Shown here: in pieces, positions 42,802 through 54,800 of the stretch
Layout of the letters: each line of letters starts with the position of its first letter
Numbering within the stretch: position 1 is the first letter of the stretch
From: Oscheius dolichura
Taxonomy: Eukaryota > Nematoda > Chromadorea > Rhabditida > Rhabditidae
DNA length: 64,000 nucleotides
Assembly: GCA_932521035.1 (NCBI GenBank)
Contig: OW051493.1
Span: forward strand, 1,178,001-1,242,000
Reading direction: 5' to 3'
Made by a program: the position numbers and the translations under genes
Notes under the pieces: model-generated
The model's database searches: none
What the model was told of the DNA's origin: nothing
What the model saw: only the letters and a program-made list of their open reading frames with translations

Positions 42802-45800
42802 TTAAAGGAAAATGGAGGTAATGCTACCGGAAGAGGTGACATTTATCACCATGGAAGGATAAGCATCTCGGACGGAGACTGGATCGCAGGAGACGTGGTC
42901 GAAAACTTTGATTAGGTCGTGTTTTTCGGGAGATTGCACCTGAAATGGCCGAATTTGATAGGGAAACCAGAGATTTTACGCTTCGGGGAATACGGTATTT
43001 TCTTTATCTTCCTCAAAACTTTTTTTTGGCTACCAACGGTTCAAAAGTTGTTCTGACGGCTGTAACATTTGGTGCTCCCTCTATACATAGACAGACAGTC
43101 GGGGAGCGCCACGTTACGTAACATATCCTCAGTCAAAGTTTGTGGGGCTACAGATTGTTTTATCGGGTCGGTTGAGATGTGACTGGAGTCATTAGAATCG
43201 TCTTTTCGTGCTCTCCAACTAGGTCTTTGAATATTTGAAATCGACCAAGAAATGACCGAGATACGGACACAAACACCCCACACTCCCATCAGCGACCAAA
43301 AACGAGGGTGTGCCCTAAATTCTACGTGTTGCCCCATGTATGCGGTAGCCGATAAAATTTGCAAAAATATGGAATTCTCGACTAATTTTATCCTCTAGCT
43401 CATTTTTTTTCAAATGTTCGTTTTTCGCGTTATTAGCTCGCCCATTGGACTCAATCTTACTGTGCGAATTGCTTTTAGAGCAATTTGTTCATTTCTGTTT
43501 CAGGAATTTACTATAGCGATTGAAAGTAGTAAAAATATCGAATTTCTGACTAATTATCGTCAATTTTTTGGGCAAGTGCTTCATTTTCCCTTTATTAGGA
43601 CCACCTACAGCACTTTTTATTGGGGCCGGACCGTTTGTAATACAACTTGTTCATTTCTACTTTCCTAACTTACCAAGCACTGATATTTCCCTGTGTCATC
43701 GTTCCGAATAATCAAAAATTTCTTGTTACTCTCGGCAAAGTGAGAAGCACAAGTGAAACTATCTGAAAATATAACGAATAATGAAGAAAAGGACTAATTC
43801 CCGGCTCGGTCCCCGATAGTCCGACCCTCTGCACCCGTAAAGTCTCGTCAAGACAACGGTATAAAGGCGTCACAGTTTTGAATAAAGATGACCCTCCTGC
43901 CAAGACTTTACGGGTTCAGGGAACGGGGTCGAGCCTAATTCGAAATTTGAACTTTTTTGAGGTTTTGGGAATCGTACTAAATTTAGGATAACTGGGATTG
44001 ACAATAAGTCGGGTATTAACTAGAACCTACCGTAATCATCTGTGTGACACTCTCTCAGCAACTTAATCTGTTCTCCGTTGCAGGCAACTCGAAGGGAAGG
44101 AGATGGACAGGAGGAGGAGTAATGCAAACCACGGAGGGAACATTGATCCTAAAAAACACGAGACGTTACTTATCATTGCCTATATTATTTGTCGGCTTCA
44201 TATGGAGGATATAAAACAATTTAAAAACTAGTAGATTGATAGATGCAGCAGGCGCTTACAGTAATTACCGAGCCATCGTACAAATTTCGGTATCTATCCG
44301 GCTGGAAACGGGGGCCAACTTTCGAATGGATGAATAATGAGGCTTTTAGCGAAGTTTAGCTCATTTATTTGAAAATTTGCCTATTTTGAATGCTCCGGGA
44401 ACCGATTATCAACATTTTTAGGCTTTTGTGGACGATAGTGTTCACCTAACAATGGAAGTTCGCCAACTCGTCAGCTCCGATTTGGCTGATCTTTTGCTAT
44501 AATGTAGGCCTATGTTAGACGTAATAAACCCACTAAAAATTATTAGCCCCTATTACGATTTGAAGGAGATAGACCAGTTTGAAAGACGAAAACCTCACTT
44601 TTTGGGTCATTTTCTCTGTCTCATAATTTTTTATCCATATATCGAAAAAAGCTCCGGTTAGTTTTCTCCTAGGTAGAATGACCTGCTTTACAAGCACAGT
44701 GCAAAAAACAGCAAACTATCCGCAATAATTTAGCACAATCCCGTGATATCCGCGATATAGCCTCGAAGCTGGCTTTCGAACCCATCTAAAACCTTTATTT
44801 CGCTTCCAAAATCGCTGAAATTACTACCAATCGATTTCTCTTGACGAGATGAGTCTAACGGTACTGATATCAGCTAGGTTGAAATTCCCTCAAAAAAGTC
44901 GAAAAATGAGTCCAAGTGAGGAAATGGCCACACAAATGTCATTTTTCCAACTTTCGGAAAACACTGCGATATTGGTACCGTTAGACTCACCTCATCAAGA
45001 GAAATCGAGTGGTAGCTATTGGTGAGTCTAACGGTTCAGCGAATTTGGAAGAGAAATAAAGGTTTTAGAGGGTTTGGGAAACTACCACCGAGGCGATTTC
45101 GCCCAATTCCCAGAATTGCGCTAATCTTTTGCACACGATTGGCTATTTTTTGCATTGTGCTTATAGAGCAAAGCATCTGCCTAGGGCGAAACAAGGGGGG
45201 TTTTCACATCTGACATAGGCCTACATCCTGGCAAAAAATCAGCCAAATCGGAGCTGGCGAGTTGGCGAACTTCCCTTGTAAGTCGAACCTCGCGAATTGA
45301 AAATATTGTGAATGCTGGATTTCTGGAGCGATCGGGGTACCGTTTATAGTCCATTTCCAACGGATATTAAATGAAAACCTCTCCGCTGCGGAAGCGTTCA
45401 AACCTGGTCCCGCAGCGGAGAGGCCCCGCCAAATTTATATCTGTTGGAAATGGACTGTATCTTATTTTACCGGTTTGTTTCAACCGTATTTCAACTTTAC
45501 GGCTTGTAAACGCCGGGCAATTAAGCTAAAATCTACTTTTCCCAGTAACAATTCATAATGTTTTAGGATTTCTATAAATTTGATCGTTTTCTACATAAAG
45601 TCACTGATTTATCCCTCTTTACAAGGCAAAATAAACGCACCTTATGCCCGTCCATAATCAGCGTGTCGCTGTGTTCCACCATCATTTCTAGGCAATCCTC
45701 GTATTCTGTCGAACTGATTGGACCGTAAGATATTTGAATCAGATGTTTTTTCTTCCGGGTTATCTGTAAAAAAAGGGATTTTTTGAGTTTAACGGAGCCT

Positions 45801-48800
45801 TTATTTAGATTCAATTGAATTGTAGTCGTTGTTCTCCAAACTACGAACCTACCTGAATACACTGATAGCCGACATTGCATCCTTTCCTGACATGAACCCG
45901 GAGATAATGTGAATGGTGCTTTTCTTTCCTCTCCGTACAGGTGAAGACCGTATCGTTACGGTTACGGTAGGAGGAGATCCAAGAACCTGAAAGTTCCATT
46001 TTCTGCTTTATTCTGATGATCAGAACGATTGCCTCCACTTTTATTAAAAAGAAGTGCTAAAACATTCTACAGTACCCAATAATCTTCCAAAATTTCAGTT
46101 CTCTTACAAAAATCAACAACAATTACGGCGATGCTTATCCTTTGGTAACGACACTCCGAGTTATGAAGCCTAACCAAGAAAAATAGCCGTAGAGGCGGCC
46201 TATTGCTATTTTTGAGCGGCTTCATTGCAACTTCTAATTATTCTGCTAATTTTCTCTTTTACTGTACAGTCCGTCCAATAAGTATATAGGCACCTCCGAA
46301 AACGCCATCTGGTTTCTTCTGGTTTTCGATGATCACAGTCCTTTATGAGAAAGCTTTGGCTCGTTTTGTGAAAACGCATCCATGAGGCCAAAACTCCGAA
46401 AAATGGGGTCCCTATATACTTATTGGACGGACTGTAGCTATTTTTTTGAACTTTAGAAGACAAAAAGCGGAAAAATGGATGTGCTTTCGTTGTATTAGTC
46501 GTCTTACTCCGGAAGAGTTCAGTTTTTCAAGAAATTTAGGTTACTGGAGGCGGTTATTAAACTGTTAGAGAAAGAGAACTACTCTTCTCTTGTTGTGATG
46601 CTCTTACAATACCAAAAACCATCGAAAAACGTTTTGCATAATTTCAGAGGTTCGACATTTTTTGAAAGTTTTGGAGGAGCTAGAAAATGCTGCATGATAC
46701 CAGCACTTCGATACTGGCTTTCCTGAAGTCCTATGGAAATTGCCCTCATTCCCCTCACTATAATATGCCCCGCTTACCTTTATGAACCTTGTGAGCCATC
46801 GAATTCACCAGACTTATCCAATTATGCCGATATTTCTTATGCTCATGCTTCCACATATAGGCAGGGAAGTCGCACTCGGCAGAGATTTCTGGTTCTGAAA
46901 AGAATAAAATCGTGGATTCTGGTTTTTTTCCTGCTCCCTCCATTGGGAAATCCATATTCTCGGATAACATTTTTTGTTCCAAGTCAGGGTTAAAACGCTG
47001 CAAATTGGATAGATTTCACTACGCACCTTCCACAATGTTATAAACTACTGTAAGTATATGACACCCCCTAATGATCTTTTCAGGATTACTGTAAGCTATA
47101 GTTCGTTTCCAACCCCAAGATTTTTCCACTGGGGACCATTTCGGAACATAACGAGCAAAATTCTTGTCTGATTCTCAATTTGAATTTGAAATTCGGGCGT
47201 CTTTGTTCGCCGAATTGTCAAATGGTCCCGTATGGAAAATCTCCAAGTTGGAAACGGGCTTTTGACCAACAAAATAATAGCAAGAAATGGAAAATATTCC
47301 ATGGACTCTTTATTATTTTACCCTTTACTTTCGTTTTATTCAATAGGTTAAACTGTTCGGTAAAAATAGTCATCACAAAATTTTTTGTAGGGAAAAAACT
47401 GAAAATGTTTTATGGGCTCTATATCAAGTTTCCTTTCAACAAATTTTTCGATTGATCGTATTTTCCGATGTTTCCAAGTTATTTCCTCCCCGTTTCGTTT
47501 CCCCGTTCCCCTTCTACCATTCAACAACCCACCTTGTCTAAAATGAAGAGTCATTGCCGCCGCTCCTAGGTGTGTCAGCTCCTGACATCCGGAATCAGCC
47601 GAGATTCCAACCAGGCCTGAGGTTCCAGCGTGTTGAACAATCTAGACCCTCTTTTTTAGCTTTATTTGTTGAGTACACTTACAAAACATCGGTAGCTCTC
47701 TCCCCGGTTGTTGCCAATCCTAGCGGCGAAGTAAATCTGCCCCATTGCACTCCAAATAGCAATACATTCCATCTCAGAAACTGAAAAATGAGATTTAGAG
47801 AATCGATTTTCCAATGTTGTGGTACTGTTTGGAATAAGTAATTATGGATCGCTAATTTGTCTTCAGTTTGAACGACGAAAATTTTGAATTTTTCCGTCGG
47901 ATAACTTTTAGAATACAGTAGCATACGCGGAAAATTTGAAAAATAGCCAAGTCAGCGCATTCTTTTCATTCTTTTCTGTATCATTTGCTAAATAAATTGT
48001 TGCTCTCCCTGACGGAAAATAATAAGATCCGTATCTGTATTTCGTCGTTTGATGTCAAAAAGTTACAAGAATTCTTCCTTCCGTTCCATTTCTCCTAATC
48101 CCCCGGTCCCCAAAAGTTAGCCAACGGCCGCCGGTCAGCAGCACCGCTTTGAAGTGCCAATTGAGTGGCCGGCTGTCTAAATTGCCTTGTCCATCCTAAT
48201 TCCCGAGGAGGAGGAAGGCGTAGTCCGTTATAGGACCGAGGGGGGACAGCAGACGGAGGGTGTCAGTCATTTCCTCCCGTTGCAGATCAGATTATGACTA
48301 GGGGAATGGGCAAAGTGATGCGTCTCTTGGAGAAGAATCAAATAATCAAGTCTTTTCTTCTTTATAGCCATGGAATGAAAAACGAAAGAAAGCAGAGATT
48401 GGAAGACTTTTGGCCAGAAAGTTGCTAAAAAAAATCTGATCAACAGATATCCCAACGAAAAACGAAAGGAGATGTTATTTTTGAAGTTGGTGAGTGTCGG
48501 CCAAAGGAGGAGTAACAAGGGATGTGAAAAGTACATTTTATGCTTCAATCGAAATATATTAAAATATTCCGGAATCGTATCTACGTGCCTTATTCCTACA
48601 GTTTCCACGTACACCTATCGCGAAAAAAAGTAGGAAGACCCCAATAGGAATGGCTCAAAAGAAAAGGATCACAATTTCCGATTACTGACCACTGGCCACT
48701 GAAAGAGAAGTATAGACTATACCAGCCAGACCGCCACCAAACAGAGCAAAAACGAAAAATTACCTCATTTCTTATCGGTTGGAATTTCCAACCAACTTGG

Positions 48801-51800
48801 AAACGGACTATACTCACAGCTCCCCGAGCCTGTATTGGCCGAAGAGCAAAAATTGGAGATGTTTTATTGTTTCAAGTGAAACATAAGAATATTTTGGTGG
48901 AAGGAATGCATTGGAGTCCTACGTTCTGCATTATTTGGAAAGCTTCTATGTGGAAATTACGGGATCCATAGTTTTTTTCTCCAATTACAAAAGACTGCGA
49001 TCATTCTGCGAAGCAAATTTTGGACTTTCCTTCAGTTTCTGGTCTAATTGAAAGGAAATAATAAATGCGGCCAAGTGCGTATCTCTAACATCTCTGACTC
49101 GCCTTTTCTTATATGTAACCAAAATGAAAACTGAAAAAAAAATTGATACAGTTTTGATACACCCATTTCGTTAGTGACAACAACCTTATGCCTTTCCATT
49201 AGTAAGAGCTTCGAAAAATAATAAATATGGAGTACGTTGAAGTCAGATTTCGAAATTTTCCCGAGAATTTTGTTCTGATCTTCTGTAAAGTGGGCTCTAT
49301 CATGTTTGGGAGCTGTCTATTTCATAAACTCAAGTAGAATCAACCTCTGGATTATATAATTAGACGATCTACAAAATGCTTTTTCTTATCTTCCAACTGA
49401 AATATAAGAACATTCATTCGAGAGTTTTATTATTGATGCTTACTAATCCAAGTTTTTATCCAAAAATGTTTCCCCTTTGTTATTTATTGCCTGTTTTCTT
49501 TTCTCTATTACTAAACCTGGAGCTTCCTAATGAAAATAACCCTACCTGACGCTTCCCTATGAGGATTCTCCGGACAGGCTTGATATCTCATGGCTAGACG
49601 ATTCCACTGGGAACATCTGTAATATTTGTATAATTTTTTTGTTTTATAGTCCATAGAAAATGTCAAAAATTCAGTGAAGCCATTTTGGTTGGCTTTTCTT
49701 TATACCTAACAATACTTGAAGATCTACTGGTACAGGTGCCGCTGCCGTCATGGTAGGTGAAATTTAGTGGAGCTTCCAAGGGACAAGGAACTGGCGGTGC
49801 GTCTTCTGAAAACAAGGAAATTATCAATTTCCCGCTGAAAAAGCGGAGATCGTGGTTACTATCATTTACAAATATTAGTAAATTCGATGAAAATTTGAAA
49901 AATGTTTATATTTCGTGATCCCAATAAAGTCGGCAATGTCGTCCACTCCCGGTGCATTTTTTCCCTTTTTTCTGATTTACCCCACTTTTCTGTTTCCCTC
50001 AGCCTTCCTCCTTCCCTCCCCCGCTCGGCTGACCCAAACAAAAGTGAGAAGCGGTGGAATAGATCGTGGGAATTGGTCCACGCGCCCGGCTAATGATATC
50101 TATCTAGCCCCTTCATCTAATTGCTGAATCATCTATCCCTCCAGTCCCCGCGGCTCCCAGTCCTCTTATGGAAATTGCTGCTGTGAGCATCACGGCATCA
50201 TTTAGCGCAACAATGAAGGGAAAAATAACAATTGAACAGCCATAAAAATCGGCAAAAAAACTGATAAATTTCACTGCGCCAGAAGTAAATAGAAAACTTG
50301 AAATATATTCGAGAAAAAAGTGGAATTATGACGTTTTTCACCTTTATGGACACCGGGAGCCTACTTGTAGCAAAAGCTACTTGGCTCCATCAAAATAAAT
50401 GGAGTTTCCGAAGCAGAAATATTTTAACATTCCATTAAAAGCCTCCATCAAAAACACGTGCAATTGCGTATTTGCCAGTTTTGATAATAAGGGAAAAAAT
50501 ATAAGGAACTTTAGGGACTTGAGAGGTATCGCTTATGAATAACTTCCGACGAAGTTGAAAATTACCACTTTTGTATGGATTTTGGCCAAAAATTGTCTTG
50601 AAATCGCGATCTCCACAAATTGGACCGAATTCTGCTATGTTACGCGGGTCTTACTCTGAAGTCTATGCTGTCAAAATATTCAGCACGTTCTGCTCTACAC
50701 GCGTCTCTGCCCAGTTTTTGCAGATCTCACCACACGCGCCTACAATCGAGCCGAAATCCTCCACGACAGCGAAACAAGAACAAAATGAGGTTCTCGGAAA
50801 CATCGTTCCCGGCCACTTTCTTCCGAAATTTTTTGTTGGCTATGCCGAACTGGTCGGTACAAGCACTCCTTTGGTTTTTACCGCTCAAAACTACCAACTC
50901 TAAGCTAAACTCGTTGGACTGCATTTGTTTTACCGAAAGGATAAGAAGAAATAAGTATACAAGTGATAAATCCGGCTATTGCTCGCATTTGTGATTTCAA
51001 TATTTCGCACAGACTATGAATTGGATCTCATTAGGACGAAATGATCCATCTCCAGAAAGAAGTAGTAGTCAACTCACTTCTGAATAATGTATGCATGACA
51101 GCGTCTCCCGTGAAGAATCTCCTACACTTATCCACAGTCATTTTCGGCTCGAAGATGCATTGTGCTGAAAGAATTTTCATTTTTGTCCAGTCAGTACACT
51201 CCGTTGCAAAAGTTTAGCAGCCCCTGGTTTGTCCCTGAACCCCTTTATGCGCCAGTCCATTAGCAGCCAGCAGTCCCCTCATTTTTTCACAGTGGCCAGT
51301 AAAATAGCTCTCTCTAATTTGAGTCCCGTGTGAAGGAGTAATTAGGGCTTTCATGGGGTGGAGGAGAATAGCACCGCCACCGGAACTCTGACTATTTTTG
51401 GTCATTGATTTGGAATTTTTTTTGTTAGAAATTTTAAAAAAAAAACTGCAGGTAATCGTTTGAGGTCGTTTTGAAGAGCTGGTGGAACCTTATAGGAACG
51501 ACGAAGTTTCTTGGGGGAAAAGTTCTTTTATCTTTTGGGAAACAAGATAAAAGTCGGGGTAAAATCTGTTTTGAACAGTTTCATGAGATTTCTAGACAAA
51601 AATACCGGAGAAAATGAGGTGAAAATGGCAAAAATGGACTCTTTCTGGTACATTATGCAGATGGTAAAGGTCTTCGATTATTTGTTGATGAGAACTTTTT
51701 GTTTTCTTTCAGCATTAGGGTAAAAGTGGAAACGGGTCCACTTTCTAGTGGGGCTCGCAGAGAGCGTTTTAGAAAAACAACAAAAATGGTCTGGGGAAGA

Positions 51801-54800
51801 AGTTTATCAAAAAAATTTTACAAATTAATTTTTTCCCTGTTATGTCTATTAGCTAAAAACCGTTGTGTTCTATGTTTTTGATTTTCTTAGAGTACGCTCA
51901 AATGTGAGGAATTTTGGCATCTCTAATGACGAAACGTGACTAGTATTCTCATTTTTATGAGTTCTGTTCATTTTTCGTGTTTTTAGACAAAAATACCGGA
52001 GAAAATGAGGTGAAATTGGCAAAAATGGACTCATTCTGGTTAAAGATTATGCAGGCAGTAAAGGTTCTCCATCATTTGTTGAAAAAAAGCCCATTTTTGT
52101 CTTTCGGAAATCAGATAAAACTAAAAATGGATCCAGTTTCTAGTGGTGCTGATTTTCAAAAGAGAAAAACAGAAAAAAATAGACCATGGAAGGCCAATTT
52201 GCGACGAAAGTCATCAAAAAATCATACAATTCCTGTTCTGGCCATTAGATAAATCCGCTAATGTGTTCTGTTTTTGATATTTTTTTCCCCGCCTTTCCAG
52301 TAAAATATATATTCCTCCATTCATTCTCGTCCCCGGTGGCAAATAATTCCATTTGTCTGCCCTTTTGCCGTTTAGCCGAAATTGGCATGGCACGGCTCGT
52401 TTTCGGATGCGATTTGGGAAGGACAGGCGGCTTTTTCAGAGCTGATTTATAGCTGCTAGTCATTGGATATTCGGCGGCGGCGCTGTGAGGGGCAGAGGAA
52501 AGGAAAGGGTGACAGGGTGAGACAGGCTGGGAGCGGAGAAGGAGAGCAGTGGGAAATGGGAAATTGACTGGATCTACGAATATCCCCCCTTATTAAAGTG
52601 CTATGGTGTTTGTCTGTCTGTTTGTTTGTTTGTCTGTCCGATGGGAAAGTGTCCGACGGTAAAGGGATAAAAAATGTCTTAAAGGGAGCTACCGGCAGTA
52701 AAAAAAATGTTGATTTCGTTGATTAACTTTTTTTCGCGGGCAGCATTTTCGTTAGCGTCCTTTTTCTGAAAAAATCGTTTCATCGACAAATTTATTTATT
52801 TCTTTGCCTGTACTTGTTTTCTCTGTGTTATTTTTGCTCCTAAATTATCTACATTCGATAGCGGTTCTTTTGCAGTATCACTGAACATGCAGCATGCAAT
52901 AAAAATGGTTAAAAATAAGTAACAACGCAGCAATCGAATATAAAATAGAATTTGATGGATTTCTTTTGATTTTCATATTGCTTTTGCTTCTACTTATTTT
53001 TTATATAGCCTAGCATGTTAGCAATATTTTATAACGCTTACAGAAAGAAAATTGATGAAAAATGAGCTGCAAGCCGCTGGTTCCTATGTGACTGGTCATT
53101 TCGCAAAAAATTTTTTTATAAGATTTCGCTAAAACAATAAAAGTTAGCTTCCTACAAAATTTTTGTTTACAATAGCGTCTTGTTGAACCAGAATACCAAT
53201 TATATTTTCCTCTTAAAAACGGGCATTTCTTTCTCTTTTGGAAGAATTCTCCATCTGCCCCATTTCAACCTACTAATTTCCTTTTTCCCTACAAAATTTG
53301 AACGTTTCAGGATTATTTTAGCAGTAGAGTTTACTGTCTTGCTGTAAAGACCATCCTGCAGTTCTTTTCCAAAAATAGGGGCATCGTAACGAGCCGCAAA
53401 ACCTTCCGCGCGGGACCTTTTGAGCGAAAATGAACGCGATTTTCGATTTCTCTCCAATTATTCCTCGCCGTTTCGCGGAAAAAGAGGCAAAGGCACGCCA
53501 AAAGTATAGTCCATTTCCACCGAAAATTCCTCAGATTCAAATTTCGCAGTGCGTCTCCGCTACGGGACCAGGTTTGAAAGCTTCCTGGTCTCGTAGCGGA
53601 GGGGTTATTTTTTTGAAATTACAAATAAAAGCGCAGGCCTAAACACAAAATAAGGCAATTTTAGACATTTTCACCATTTCCAAACTTTCAGTTTTCGTTA
53701 TTACTCTGTTTTCTTCATCATCAGCGGTGATCAATCGATCAGGGATCTGTTTTCCCCACAATTTATAAAACTGCCAAAACATAGAATAAAATAAAAACTA
53801 ACTGATTTTATACTGGAGAGCATTATAATGTACTGGGAAGGCTATCAAACATCGGAAACATTCGCCTCTTTCCCTGAAAATTATCCAATATTTTCCGGTT
53901 TTATGGAAGAAATAAATTAGTCTTCATACGATTCTTCAATGATATCTTTATGCAGACACTCACGTCTGACTAGCCAGTAAATATTCATCGCCCTTATGTT
54001 GTCGACATTCTCCTAGATGTCCCAGTCGGCTGTGACTGATATTCATCGGCTTCTCATTTTCCAGCCATTCGCCGGGCCAGGGAAGGAGGCACGTCGTCGA
54101 GGATACTGAAAACAGCCAATTTATCGAGAAAGAAGCAAAAATTGTAAAAATGGAGCTTTTTTTCCAGTTTTTTGACACTTTTTTTTGATGCAACATATTT
54201 CTTTCATATCAATCAGCCCCATTGATGAAAAATTCATAATAGGACGAATAGAACCGGAAAAAAAATCATTCCGTCAAAATCTAAATCCCTCTCTCTATAT
54301 AGCTCGGTAAATTTCAGCGCGACCTCAAATCCACCGGGAAGAGAAGAAGTGAGGGGTGCCAAATTAGGCCCCCGAATAGAGAACAGATGGATCTTGGCTA
54401 CTCGGCTTCAAATTCCCGGTGGATTTCCTGATGCTATCGAGGGAAGATATAAGGAGATTTGGACATCACACTCTCTGACTTGTGAGGCGTGTTTTCCTTC
54501 AGTAAAAAGTACCCATCCCCTCGGCTTGGAATGTTATGTAAGAACGGCGTAAGACGGTTCACGATTAGGCAATCCCCCCGACGCTAATCCGACCCCAGCC
54601 GATTATCAGCTGCTGTCGCATCATAGGGGCTAATGATACGGGTCTTTTAGACGAGGGGAAAAGACAAAGAAAACAGCAGAATGAAAAGGTAAGAAGCCGT
54701 TTAGTCGAAGTGCAACAAGTCAACAATCGATTAGATAGAAAAAAGTTCATAAAGTTATAACCACCAAGCGAAATATTATAAAATTGAATAGTTTCATCTT

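Noticed and set aside
52245-52463. 72-codon minus-strand frame
   Set aside because: It lies in an intron of the 14-exon gene, has no acceptor or donor of the right phase, and the true third exon was found at 53803-53873.
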